From the NCBI GenBank assembly GCA_900315105.1, contig OMXX01000034.1:1-44823 (forward strand): a stretch of 44,823 bases of DNA, written 5' to 3'. This document shows, one piece after another, positions 32,193 to 40,218 of this stretch. The DNA comes from an uncultured Prevotellaceae bacterium (lineage in GTDB: Bacteria > Bacteroidota > Bacteroidia > Bacteroidales > Bacteroidaceae). The notes beneath the pieces are model-generated. The model saw only the letters and a list, made by a program, of their open reading frames with translations. It was not told where the DNA came from and ran no database searches. Position 1 is the first letter of the stretch. The number at the start of each line of letters is the position of its first letter. The position numbers and the translations under genes were made by a program.

Positions 32193-33986
32193 ATGACAGA
32201 AAAGACAACCGAAGTGGTAGTTTCCGAGGCTGGTAATGAAAAACAGCCTCGTAGAAAACCGGCAGTACGTAAGGCTGCAACCACAAAGAAAAAGGCTGCC
32301 AAGAAGGAAGAAGCTGTTGAGCCTGTAATCGAAGTAAAAGAAACAGAGGCTCCTGCAAAAAAACAACCACAGCGACGTGGACGTAAACCGAAACAAACAG
32401 CCGTAGAGGCAGCCAAGACAAAGACAGAAAACAATGACGCTCCTGTTCAGGCAACAGCCCAACACACAGAATCGCAGGATGCAGTCGTAGAAGTTCAGAA
32501 TCCAGTTCCTGAAAAGCCTAAGAAAGAGGAAACAAATGCTGAGGTAAAGAACGAAAAAAAACCTTCTTCCGAACCTGAGAAAGTGACTGGCAAGACAGAG
32601 GAAAAGGGTAGGGCAGAAGAAATCAAGAAAGAGGTTAAGGCTGATGTAAAGGCCGAGGTAAAGGTAGAGGATAATTCCAACATCCAGAAGTCAACACCTA
32701 ACACCCAACACCAATCTGCCAACACCCAGAAGCCAATCCCTCCGTTCAATCCCGTCCGTATCGACACCATCGTAGATATGGTGAATGCGCCAAAGGGACA
32801 GCTCCTTCTCAACGATCAGCAGATTCAGCAGCTCACACAGGAGGAGGCTCTCAAGCGCTTCCGTTGGATAGAGGGCACTCTCGCTTGGGTACTCAACTAT
32901 GATGTCGTTATCTCAGATACCAACATCTGGCTCGAACTTCTCGTCGGCCATACCTCAAGTCATAGTGACCCTAAGGTTAATGCCCGACTTATGTTTGAGC
33001 GTCAGCTTGAGTTCATCTCAAAGCTCGTGCGCTACCGTGGCGGACGTTTCATGATGATGAGCGAGACATACGAGGAGATTGACCGTTTCGCCACTCAGCA
33101 GGCTCCTACAAACTATAAGGATGCTGATTTCGCCGATGAGGCATTGTGCCGTAACGTGTCTGCGCGTCTTGCAAAGCGACTCATCCTCTCCCAGCTGCGC
33201 GAGAACCGTCTGAAGATTGAGGGTATCTGTGCTGAGAGCCATCATGCTGCTTTTGCCGATCCTGCCATCATCCGCAAGACCGTGGAACTGTTCTCTGTGG
33301 GCAAGCGTGTATTGCTTCTTACGAATGACGCATCTGTGGCAATCCGCAGTATGGGTATGTGCGACGACCTCCAGCGCATCAACGGCATCGACGATGAGAC
33401 GTGGGAGCACATCTATGCACCATTGCGCCCTATGGTCATCACGATGGACGACCTGAAGGTACTCGACCTATACACACGTCAGTATCACTTCCTCCAGATG
33501 GCTGCCGGCAAACAATGGATGGAAGATGTGCCACAACGTATGGAGAAGCGCAATATCCAGCCGCTTACTCTCTGGCTCGACGGTTTCCGTCCAGGCGACA
33601 AACAGTCGGAGATGAACATGAACAAACAGCAGCAGAAGCAACAGAAACAGGCAAAGCAGACGCAGCAGAAGCAACAGCAGAAACAGCAGAAGCAGGAGCA
33701 ACAGAAGACTCAGGAACAAGAACAGCCGAAGCAACAGCAGGCAAAGCCTGTGCAGCAGAAGAATGAGCCAAAGCAGTCTCAGGCTGAGCAGAAGCAGGAA
33801 CCAACGGCATCCGAGATGGTCATCGTGACCGACATCCCTAATACTCCTGAAATGCCAGATACTCCTGCAAATGCAGAATCCCAGGAGCCTACGGAAGCAG
33901 CAGAGCAGCCAACTCAGCAGCGTAAGCGTCCGCAGAGAAGACGTCCGCAGCGTAAGCGTCCGCAACAGGCACAGCAAGATAGTTAA
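32193..33986 (+). CDS. PIN-domain protein with basic and Gln/Lys-rich low-complexity tails
   Basis: 597 residues in three parts. Residues 1-180 are lysine/alanine/glutamate-rich with AT-hook-like RRGRKPKQ (about 61-68). Residues about 195-450 are folded and look like a PIN-type nuclease: acidic triad candidates in VISDTNIWLELL (Asp near 240), MMSETYEEIDRF (Glu near 293) and LLLTNDASVAIRSMG (Asp near 378). Residues about 470-597 are a Gln/Lys run (KQQQKQQKQAKQ and QQKQQKQEQQK units) ending in RKRPQRRRPQRKRPQ. PIN domains are metal-dependent RNases; the tails could bind RNA or drive phase-separated assemblies. The combination is unusual. No antitoxin gene lies beside it, which argues against a VapC pair. 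It sits after tamL and may be co-transcribed. Confidence 0.82.
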   Translation: MTEKTTEVVVSEAGNEKQPRRKPAVRKAATTKKKAAKKEEAVEPVIEVKETEAPAKKQPQRRGRKPKQTAVEAAKTKTENNDAPVQATAQHTESQDAVVEVQNPVPEKPKKEETNAEVKNEKKPSSEPEKVTGKTEEKGRAEEIKKEVKADVKAEVKVEDNSNIQKSTPNTQHQSANTQKPIPPFNPVRIDTIVDMVNAPKGQLLLNDQQIQQLTQEEALKRFRWIEGTLAWVLNYDVVISDTNIWLELLVGHTSSHSDPKVNARLMFERQLEFISKLVRYRGGRFMMMSETYEEIDRFATQQAPTNYKDADFADEALCRNVSARLAKRLILSQLRENRLKIEGICAESHHAAFADPAIIRKTVELFSVGKRVLLLTNDASVAIRSMGMCDDLQRINGIDDETWEHIYAPLRPMVITMDDLKVLDLYTRQYHFLQMAAGKQWMEDVPQRMEKRNIQPLTLWLDGFRPGDKQSEMNMNKQQQKQQKQAKQTQQKQQQKQQKQEQQKTQEQEQPKQQQAKPVQQKNEPKQSQAEQKQEPTASEMVIVTDIPNTPEMPDTPANAESQEPTEAAEQPTQQRKRPQRRRPQRKRPQQAQQDS

Positions 33987-34083
33987 GAGTGAAGAGTGAA
34001 AAATTTAAGTTACATTTATAGCGAAAGGCGATTATCGACTTAAAAACGCAATACTAACTTAAATTCTTCACTCTTCACTCTTA
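33987..34083. repeat. About 97-nt palindromic element, GTGAAGA family, copy 2
   Basis: Begins directly after the stop of the PIN-domain gene. Arms GAGTGAAGAGTGAA...ATTTAAG pair with CTTAAATTCTTCACTC; the inner TTTATAGCGAAAGGCGATTA block matches copy 1 (28779-28885). As there, it lies between converging genes. Confidence 0.85.
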
Positions 34084-34096
34084 TCTCTCTTAAAAG

Positions 34097-34132
34097 GGAA
34101 GGGCGACAGTATTTATTTACTGCCGCCCTTAT
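34097..34132. terminator. Terminator hairpin GGGCGACAGTA (copy 1)
   Basis: AAGGGCGACAGTA-tttattt-ACTGCCGCCCTT, nearly perfect. Close relative of the hairpin at 35028-35061. Followed at 34147-34186 by a stretch of 8-nt TCCTTAAT repeats. Confidence 0.75.
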
Positions 34133-34188
34133 GTTTATAGTAGGAGTAGTTTCTTAATTCCTTAATTCCTTAATCTCTTAATCTCGAC

Positions 34189-34893
34189 CTATTCTTCAAC
34201 AATCGGGTAAAGCTCGATGAACTCGCCCTGATGACTCTTGCCGTCGTTAATGAGCTCGGCGAACTTCTCGCCAACGGTATCGATGTCGTGGAAACCAGGC
34301 AAAGACATATTGCCGTTAAGGTCGGTAGTCGTAGGTCCTGGGTGAACAGTAAAGATCTCGACTGGGATATTATTCTGCTGGAACTCCATAGCCATGATAC
34401 CCGTCATCGCATTCTGCGAAGCCTTACTTGCAACGTATGCCAGAGGATGCCAGTAAGGACTCACCTCAGAAGGAACGGTAACATTAGCGATTCTGCCCTC
34501 GTTCTTCTGAATAAGAGGCAGAAGAGCCTTGGTCAAGGCAAACGTACCGATATAGTTCACGTCAAGCGTCTCCTTGATATCCTTAATCTCGGTTTCCCAA
34601 CTCTTGTGAGCCATATTACCCGGAATACCCGCGTTGTTCACAAGCAGATTAACCTCAGGATATTTTGCATTAAGCTCATCTGCCGCATTTTTTATAGAGT
34701 CGAGGTCGGAAAGTTCCACCTTCACCCAACCTGCTACATCAACGTTCAGGGCCTTCAGCTTCGCAATCGCATCATTCGCACGTTTCTCGTCACGTGCTCC
34801 GAGTACAACCCTCCAGCCGCTAAGTCCAAGATTCTTTGTTATTCCAAATCCTATGCCTTTATTGGCACCTGTCACAAATACTGTCTTCTTCAT
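34189..34893 (-). CDS. SDR-family oxidoreductase
   Basis: 234 residues, one classical short-chain dehydrogenase domain. The NAD(P) loop is TGANKGIGFGITKNLG (about 7-22), the NAG motif VNNAGIPGN (about 87-95), and the catalytic Tyr-x3-Lys YVASKASQNAMTG (about 153-165), preceded by a Ser in VTVPSEVS. The R-rich segment after strand 2 (GARDEKRAN) suggests NADP(H). The substrate, probably an alcohol or ketone, is unknown. It stands alone with a promoter that has operator-like palindromes and direct repeats (34920-34987), so it is likely under inducible control by a regulator that is not in this window. Confidence 0.9.
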   Translation of the reverse strand: MKKTVFVTGANKGIGFGITKNLGLSGWRVVLGARDEKRANDAIAKLKALNVDVAGWVKVELSDLDSIKNAADELNAKYPEVNLLVNNAGIPGNMAHKSWETEIKDIKETLDVNYIGTFALTKALLPLIQKNEGRIANVTVPSEVSPYWHPLAYVASKASQNAMTGIMAMEFQQNNIPVEIFTVHPGPTTTDLNGNMSLPGFHDIDTVGEKFAELINDGKSHQGEFIELYPIVEE

Positions 34894-34919
34894 TTCGTTT
34901 GTAGTTTTTATTCAATCTG

Positions 34920-34987
34920 CAAAAGTACACATAATAACGTATCGTTATTATGATTTGTTCCGAAAATGTCGATATTTGCTCCGAAAA
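34920..34987 (-). promoter_or_regulatory. SDR promoter with a palindromic operator and direct repeats
   Basis: Minus strand -7 box TACTTTTG (34927-34920), with no good -33 box. In the spacer is a perfect palindrome ATAATAACG-tat-CGTTATTAT (34931-34951). Farther upstream are direct repeats TTGTTCCGAAAA (34955-34966) and TTGCTCCGAAAA (34976-34987), starts 21 nt apart. The palindrome overlaps the core promoter as a repressor site would; the direct repeats, two helical turns apart, resemble AraC-type sites for an activator. Confidence 0.6.
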
Positions 34988-35027
34988 GGAATAATCTTTA
35001 GGTTGCGTAAGGACCTTATAAAACGGG

Positions 35028-35064
35028 GAAGGGCGATAGTATTTCTACTGTCGCCCTTTTTAAT
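35028..35064. terminator. Terminator hairpin GGGCGATAGTA (copy 2)
   Basis: AAGGGCGATAGTA-tttc-TACTGTCGCCCTTTTT with T-run on the plus side and AAAACGGGG on the other; it can serve the 31-residue minus-strand gene ending at 35120. Confidence 0.75.
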
Positions 35065-35119
35065 GTTGTTTTAAACTGATTTCTAAGCTTTGTGTTTTTC
35101 CTCTATGCGGTTGGGAGGA

Positions 35120-35215
35120 TTAACCTCTCATACCGTTAAGAGTCTTAACAACCATGTAAATGCTGAACAATGCTGCTACATAAACTGCACTTGTCATTAC
35201 CATAAATGTTGTCAT
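35120..35215 (-). CDS. 31-residue membrane peptide
   Basis: ATG 35215 to TAA 35120; an AAGGAAACACATT leader gives a near-perfect ribosome site 8 nt before ATG, rare for this organism. The peptide is mostly one hydrophobic helix (MTSAVYVAALFSIYMVV, about 7-23) followed by a basic end, KTLNGMRG, so it should be a single-pass inner-membrane peptide with its C-terminus inside. It has its own consensus promoter (35352-35321) and a 100-nt leader, and is bounded by the terminator at 35028-35064. I know no family for it. Small membrane peptides with dedicated promoters are usually regulators of a larger membrane protein. Confidence 0.6.
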   Translation of the reverse strand: MTTFMVMTSAVYVAALFSIYMVVKTLNGMRG

Positions 35216-35320
35216 AATGTGTTTCCTTTCTTAATTTTTAAATGTTATCCTTTATATAAATACTAATACTCGTCTTCAGTAAAATTGCATCTCTTCGATG
35301 TTCATTTCTGATTTCGAGTG

Positions 35321-35352
35321 CAAAGGTATAACAAATTGTGTGGGCACACAAA
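35321..35352 (-). promoter_or_regulatory. Promoter of the 31-residue peptide
   Basis: Minus strand TTTG (35352-35349), 20-nt spacer, TACCTTTG (35328-35321), then CACTCGAAATCAG. The leader to ATG 35215 is about 100 nt. Confidence 0.75.
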
Positions 35353-35494
35353 TATTTTTTTAATTTTATGGTAAAAAGTGGCAAATAATAAATTTATGTC
35401 AAGAAAACCGCGTTTTTTGCCTTTTCTTGCTCTAAATCAGCCAAAATACCCCTAAAATAGGCGAAAACAGCTTACAAATTGACATATATCATCT

Positions 35495-36376
35495 CTAAAT
35501 CCTGTCTAGCACAGTTTTTAGGATATTTTCCATCGTATTTTTATATGTCGTGTTCATTTCCTTGTCGTATCGGTTGGCAATAACCATACAACAGGTTGTA
35601 GCCTTGTGTCCGAGCATAGCCGACATACCGGCAACGGCTGAAGATTCCATCTCGAAGTTGCATATCTTCAAGGTCTCGCCATTTTCTGGAGAGGTATAAG
35701 AGAATGCCTCTACCTTCTGATTCTGCTCCGGATCTTGTATCTTCAGGCGTATCTGCCTTCCCTGAGGACCATAGAAACCGCCACAAGAAGCCGTAATGCC
35801 ACGATGCATATCTGTACCGCCTATTCTTCGGCTCAGCTCGTCATCAGCTACGGCAACGTATGGGGCGCCCTTCTTTTCCGACCAGTTCATGTGCTTGCGG
35901 AAAGCCTCCTCCAGTTTGAGGTCACAAACCTTGTCGCGATCTGCGTAATAGTTCAGCAGACCGTCGAAACCGATGCTCTTTACAGATATAATAGGGGTGC
36001 CGATAGGGGTGTCCGGTTGCAGACCTCCACATGTTCCTATGCGCACGATATCGAGGGTGCGATGCTGAGGGTTATCCTCGCGTGTGGCGTAGTTGATGTT
36101 TGCAAGTGAATCGAGTTCGGTAAGCACGATATCGATATTATCGCAGCCTATTCCTGTTGACTGTACAGTTATCCGCTTACCTTTGTAAGTTCCTGTAATG
36201 GTATGAAACTCGCGGTTTGAAACCTCTATTTCAATGGAATCAAACATTTTCCCAATCGTAGTAACCCTCTCAGGGTCGCCTACGAGTATTACTTTGTCAG
36301 CCAGATTCTCCGGCTTCAGATGAAGATGGAAACAACTGCCGTCTTCATTGATGATAAGTTCTGAAGGTGGGTACAT
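35495..36376 (-). CDS. Nucleoside phosphorylase (uridine phosphorylase-like)
   Basis: 293 residues of the PNP/UDP superfamily, which split nucleosides with phosphate. Features are VILVGDPERVTTIGKMFDSIE at the start (phosphate-site Arg), STGIGCDNIDIVLTEL, VRIGTCGGLQPDTPIGTPI, and the nucleoside-site FEMESSAVAGMSAMLGH near 230-246. The IGTCGGL and EMESSA motifs are diagnostic for the superfamily; assignment to uridine is tentative. It would return uracil for use by Upp, encoded 20 kb away. It sits on its own between the 31-residue gene and the long inverted repeat at 36405-36550. Confidence 0.88.
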   Translation of the reverse strand: MYPPSELIINEDGSCFHLHLKPENLADKVILVGDPERVTTIGKMFDSIEIEVSNREFHTITGTYKGKRITVQSTGIGCDNIDIVLTELDSLANINYATREDNPQHRTLDIVRIGTCGGLQPDTPIGTPIISVKSIGFDGLLNYYADRDKVCDLKLEEAFRKHMNWSEKKGAPYVAVADDELSRRIGGTDMHRGITASCGGFYGPQGRQIRLKIQDPEQNQKVEAFSYTSPENGETLKICNFEMESSAVAGMSAMLGHKATTCCMVIANRYDKEMNTTYKNTMENILKTVLDRI

Positions 36377-36404
36377 AGTGTTAATAGAATAAAGACAGCC
36401 CTGC

Positions 36405-36550
36405 GGCCCCTCACCCGCCCTGCGGGCACCCTCTCCCCAAGGGGCGAGGGAAAAATTACTTTTGTCCTCTGAAAAGAGAACGTGATTAGAAATTACTAAC
36501 TTCCCCCTCGCCCCTTGGGGAGAGGGTGCCCATAGGGCGGGTGAGGGGCC
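36405..36550. repeat. Inverted repeat with 46-nt arms
   Basis: Arms 36405-36450 and 36505-36550 match at 44 of 46 positions (both begin GGCCCCTCACCCGCCCT and include CCCTCTCCCC) around a 54-nt loop. It fills the gap between the phosphorylase start and the PD40-like gene's stop. The arms contain GGGCACCCTCTCCCCAAGG blocks similar to GC-rich repeats elsewhere in Bacteroidales. Confidence 0.88.
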
Positions 36551-36558
36551 GTTAGTTA

Positions 36559-37728
36559 TTATTTTGTTAATGTTTCAATCTCAGTATTCCTTATCTGCTT
36601 TTCAGTAAGGTTGAGTTTCTGGCGCTCGTTGAACACCTGCACCTCCATCTGGGCGATGGTGTTGGCGAGGTTCTTATTGCCGTTGTGGTATTTCGCGCGC
36701 ATCTCCTCCAGCTGCTTCTCCCTTGCCTCTACGTTGTTCTTCATCGTGAGATAGGTAGGGAACTGACTCTGGTTTACGCTGCTGCGGAAATCTGAAACAT
36801 TATGATACACCAGCTTTTCGTTTATAACGAACTCGAAGCTGTGTTCTTTCTTTGTGCCCTTGGTTTGACGGGCTTCTGAAAGGCGTGATTTTGCCGATGC
36901 CAACACCTCTTGGTCCATCTGTGAGTCCTTGATGGCTCTCAAACGTGCCAGACGGTCAAGCTGTACCTCCGGCATATTCTCCACGTCGTATGTCTCGCGC
37001 GTCTCCGTAGGCTGGAAGATATACACACATGTCTTGCCCTCAGGCTGACGGCGATTTGAAACCAAATAGCCCAGGTCGTTGAACTCGTCTATTATATAAT
37101 AGGTCTCGTCGCCGAATGAGTTGAAAGGCAGACCGAGGCTCTGAGGCTTGTAGAACGAGTGGCTGTCGCTATCATATACCGTGAAATATATGTCGTAGAG
37201 TCCCATAGAGTCCTCGCCACCCTTTGCGGCAAAGTAAAGGGTTACGCCGTCCGACATCATATATGGGCAGATGACATCCTCCACGCCCTCAAGCTCTATC
37301 GTCTTTGCGGCATCCCATTTCTTGCCCAATCGTTCCTCAACCATAAGCACGTGGCATGAATCCTGCATCACGGATGAGTATCTCTTGTCCTCAAACTCGT
37401 TTGTATAGAAATAGTCGTAGCCTTTCCCTTTCTTGCTCTTCTTGATGCTTATTTTTCCGCATGAAGAGGATAGGGGGATATGCTTCAGAAAGTCATTCTC
37501 ATCTGTTACCAAAGAGTCGATAAACATCACCTTGGCGGTAGATGGCAATAGCTTTGCAAAGTTCAGATCCTCTGCCGTAGGAACCACAGGTGCAGGCTTT
37601 ACGGCTTTTGCAGCAGCCTTTGCTGCTGGTCTTGCGGCTGGCCTTACTGCGCGTGCCACCTGTGCCTGAGATGTTGATACCCCAAGGAAGAGAGAGAGAA
37701 TAGCTATGTAGAGTCTTGAATATTTCAT
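36559..37728 (-). CDS. PD40/WD40-like beta-propeller surface protein
   Basis: 389 residues from ATG 37728, chosen because MKYSRLYIAILSLFLGVSTSQAQ is then a signal peptide; ATGs upstream add non-signal residues. After an Ala/Pro/Lys-rich linker (about 25-55, AARPAAKAAAKAVKPAP), the body has PD40-type repeats (PYMMSDGVTLYFAAKGGEDSMG, YDIYFTVYDSDS, YIIDEFNDLGYLVSNRR, about 150-250), as in proteins linked to OmpA-type envelope or gliding complexes. A long coiled coil closes it (NNVEAREKQLEEMRAKYHNGNKNLANTI and following, about 330-385). A TATTTTTG -7 box is at 37833-37826. Function is unknown; periplasm or outer membrane is likely. Confidence 0.8.
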   Translation of the reverse strand: MKYSRLYIAILSLFLGVSTSQAQVARAVRPAARPAAKAAAKAVKPAPVVPTAEDLNFAKLLPSTAKVMFIDSLVTDENDFLKHIPLSSSCGKISIKKSKKGKGYDYFYTNEFEDKRYSSVMQDSCHVLMVEERLGKKWDAAKTIELEGVEDVICPYMMSDGVTLYFAAKGGEDSMGLYDIYFTVYDSDSHSFYKPQSLGLPFNSFGDETYYIIDEFNDLGYLVSNRRQPEGKTCVYIFQPTETRETYDVENMPEVQLDRLARLRAIKDSQMDQEVLASAKSRLSEARQTKGTKKEHSFEFVINEKLVYHNVSDFRSSVNQSQFPTYLTMKNNVEAREKQLEEMRAKYHNGNKNLANTIAQMEVQVFNERQKLNLTEKQIRNTEIETLTK

Positions 37729-37825
37729 TGTCATTAGCATATTTTTCGCTTTTTGTGTGCTTCTTCGCACGAAGAAAATAGGGTTCGTCGTTCGTAGAGC
37801 GGTGCCCGTCTCCGATTTTCGAGTG

Positions 37826-37857
37826 CAAAAATACAAAAAAGAAATGATATTATCAAG
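37826..37857 (-). promoter_or_regulatory. Promoter of the PD40-like gene
   Basis: Minus strand CTTG (37857-37854), 20-nt spacer, TATTTTTG (37833-37826), then CACTCGAAAATCGG. The -33 box lies inside the last codons of the EamA gene. Confidence 0.6.
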
Positions 37858-38728
37858 CTTTTGAGCGTTTTTTTCTTACAGCGAGCACCATTCCAACTAT
37901 CAAAATCACAGCTCCGGCTATTGCCATGAAGGTGATGCGCTCTCCTAAAATTACATGTCCTGCCACCATCGCTACAAGACTCTGGAGGTATATGAAATTA
38001 GTTGATTTCACAGCTCCAAGCTTTCGCATTACCCAGTTCCATAGCAGATAGCCGCCTGTAGAGGCTACGAATCCGAGGAATATCAGATTGCCCCATATCG
38101 TCATGTTGCCCGAGGTAAGAAGCCCGATGTTGAGAGGATGCACAAGGGCAAAGTAGGGTAGGATAGTCACCAGACCGTAGAAGAATACCTTTCTCGTAAT
38201 GAAATCGGCTGAGTATCTGCCCATTATCCTTCGCATGAAGAGTGAGTAGAATCCCCATGTGAAGGATGCTCCGAGGGCGAGGGCATCGCCAAGAGGATTG
38301 AGGTGAAGGATAAACTGACCGTTGAGCACCACCAATACAACGCCCACGAATGCCAGTACAGAGCCGAATATCTGCCTTGCGCTCAAACGCTCGCTCTTGT
38401 AGAATATAGCCAGAAGCATAGCCGTTACCAATGGTGTGGTACTAACGAGTATGCTTACGTTTGAGGCGGTAGAGTGGAGTAGAGCCATATTCTCCACAAG
38501 GAAATAGATAGAGCCGCCCATCAGACCAAGTCCCACGAGAGTCAGCTCGTCGGCTATCGAATTGGCAAACAGCCTCTTATGCGAAAGGCATAGCATACAC
38601 AGGTAGGCTATGACAAAACGCACGAAGAAGATATCAGCAGGCAGCAACCCGCTGTTGAGCAGAACCTTACTGCTGACAAATGTTGTGCCCCACATAAGGA
38701 CAACGAATAATGCTACGAAGTATGGCAT
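37853..38728 (-). CDS. EamA/DMT-family transporter
   Basis: 291 residues with ten hydrophobic helices in two EamA halves. Half 1 opens FVALFVVLMWGTTFVSSKVLL and includes RFVIAYLCML; half 2 begins near AFVGVVLVVLNGQFILH and ends SLVAMVAGHVILGERITFMAIAGAVILIVG, with the usual ILGERIT-type motif. A basic tail follows (RKKRSKA). These proteins move small metabolites across the inner membrane; the substrate is unknown. Its start overlaps the end of the C_GCAxxG gene by 16 nt, so the two form an operon. Confidence 0.9.
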   Translation of the reverse strand: MPYFVALFVVLMWGTTFVSSKVLLNSGLLPADIFFVRFVIAYLCMLCLSHKRLFANSIADELTLVGLGLMGGSIYFLVENMALLHSTASNVSILVSTTPLVTAMLLAIFYKSERLSARQIFGSVLAFVGVVLVVLNGQFILHLNPLGDALALGASFTWGFYSLFMRRIMGRYSADFITRKVFFYGLVTILPYFALVHPLNIGLLTSGNMTIWGNLIFLGFVASTGGYLLWNWVMRKLGAVKSTNFIYLQSLVAMVAGHVILGERITFMAIAGAVILIVGMVLAVRKKRSKA

Positions 38729-39183
38729 TCCTTTAGATATTCTGCAAAAACCTTAGCTGCACTCTCAACCTTCCTGACACATGGGCGTTTCTTGTAGTAT
38801 TCGGCATTACGCTCGTCAGGTATGTTGGTGTCAGTCACCACTTTACAACCGTTCATCTTGAGTAATTCTGCACAAATCAGACTTCCATTCCTCTCCTTGA
38901 ACTTAGCCATCAATTCCTGCACAAGCTTATAGCATTCTGCCTTACCCTCGCGGTCGTTACCCTCGGTCTGGCCTTTCTCCAAGCCTGCGAGGACGACGAG
39001 AGCTGAAGCTGCGCCACACATCATGCGCATCCTACCCACACCACCGCCGAAACCGGCGCTGATGCGTTTTGCCATAATATCGTCAAGACCGTACATGTCA
39101 GCAAATGCTGCGACGACGGCCTGTGAACAGCCGTAGCCTTGCATGAAACATTCTACGGCTCCTTGTACTCTATCCTTTTCCAT
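38713..39183 (-). CDS. C_GCAxxG_C_C family protein
   Basis: 156 residues with the spaced cysteines that define the family: Cys13 (VECFMQGYGCSQ, also Cys19), CGAASALVVLAG (the GCAxxG-type element, near 56) and Cys residues near 82 and 103 (KAECYKLVQ, SLICAELLK), then PCVRKVESAAKVF. The family is thought to bind a redox or metal cofactor; its function is not settled. A likely -7 box TATATTTG lies at 39243-39236. It is translated first in a two-gene operon with the EamA transporter, with which it may share a redox or export role. Confidence 0.88.
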   Translation of the reverse strand: MEKDRVQGAVECFMQGYGCSQAVVAAFADMYGLDDIMAKRISAGFGGGVGRMRMMCGAASALVVLAGLEKGQTEGNDREGKAECYKLVQELMAKFKERNGSLICAELLKMNGCKVVTDTNIPDERNAEYYKKRPCVRKVESAAKVFAEYLKECHTS

Positions 39184-39465
39184 AAAATGAATGTATTGTG
39201 TGGATTATTATCCTCGCATATCTTTATTATGTCTGCAAATATATACATTTTTTTCGAGACTTCATGCCTTTATATATAGAAATGTGGATAATTCTCTCGG
39301 AAAAAATGATTAAAGACAAGGCTGACGTGCGTTTATTATCATTTTTGTTCAGGTTTGTTATTATCCGCATTTACCCGACAGGCGGGCTGCAAGCCCAACA
39401 AGCTCATAGCCCAGGGTAACACCCTGGGGAGATTAGGGTGGGGGAGCTAACGCCCTGTAAGGGCA

Positions 39466-39580
39466 AAAGCTCTAATATGATTAATTCTTTTGCCCCTACA
39501 GGGCGAAATTACCTACTACCATTTTCCTAGGGCGATGCCCTAGGCTATTAGCTTATTGCCCCTTCGGGGCGCTATCGGAT
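39466..39580. repeat. Palindromic GGGCGATGCCC repeat, copy 2
   Basis: Same block order as 1-118: a GCCCCTACAGGGC hairpin (39491-39504), then CCTAGGGCGATGCCCTAGG (39526-39544), then GCCCCTTCGGGGC (39559-39571). Loop bases differ between the copies while the stems remain paired. Confidence 0.75.
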
Positions 39581-39605
39581 ATGCTGATGATTATTTGTCG
39601 TAATT

Positions 39606-39733
39606 TGAGCGCCGTAGGTGCGACACCTAAAAGGGCGGTTCGTAAGAGCCGTTATATTATGGGGATTATAGTAATCTGAGGTCTGAAGGACCGACACCTA
39701 AAGTCTTCAGGTGTCGCACTTACAGCGCTCCTT
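39606..39733. repeat. Palindrome with GCGCC...GTGCGACACCT arms
   Basis: GAGCGCCGTAGGTGCGACACCT (39608-39629) pairs with AGGTGTCGCACTTACAGCGCTC (39710-39731) at 20 of 22 positions, with smaller hairpins (GGTCTGAAGGACC; GACACCTAAAGTCTTCAGGTGTC) inside. No obvious coding potential. Confidence 0.7.
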
Positions 39734-40087
39734 TAATCACGCATCTATAGAATAACAGCCCTTACGGACTGCCCTTGTTTTTTTAGATGGCGAAAGCAAG
39801 AAATACGACTTGCGTCGGGGTTGGAAAGTAAATTGTCAGAAAATTAGAATCAGTAAATTCTTTTCAGATACATTAGATAAATCCGTTTCTTTTTTCTTTT
39901 CGAACACAGAATGCACGAAAGAAACGAAGGCCTTCGTTTATTCTGTGTCTTCCGTGTTCATGTTTTATATTGACCACAGACATTCAGGATCTCACAGATG
40001 TCAATCACGAGCGCAAGCGAGATAATCTGTTTAATCTGTGGTCGTTTAGAATTTACTGAATATAATTTACTGGTTTAATTTCCTTCC

Positions 40088-40218
40088 ACTTGCTTTAGCT
40101 TGATGAGCCTAAGCGAATAATTTACTTTCAAAAAATATTTCAGGGCGCAAGCCCAGTTTCTTATTGGTAAAAGATTGCGTAGATTGTAAATTTTTGTCAG
40201 TTCAGCACTGGAGGTGCG
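40088..40218. repeat. Copies of two intergenic repeat families
   Basis: 40088-40117 is the GCTTTAGCTTGATGAGC unit. From 40133 the block CAGGGCGCAAGCCC, TTTCTTATTGG, GATTGCGTAGATTG and TTGTCAGTTCAGCACTGGAGGTGCG follows. The second block appears in reverse at about 42386-42480 and in part at 42575-42655. Confidence 0.75.

Noticed and set aside
32193..33986. VapC-type toxin
   Set aside because: The PIN domain is inside a 597-residue protein and no antitoxin gene adjoins it.
34231..34953. A 240-residue frame opposite the SDR gene
   Set aside because: The SDR reading has catalytic motifs; this frame has none and would run through the SDR promoter.
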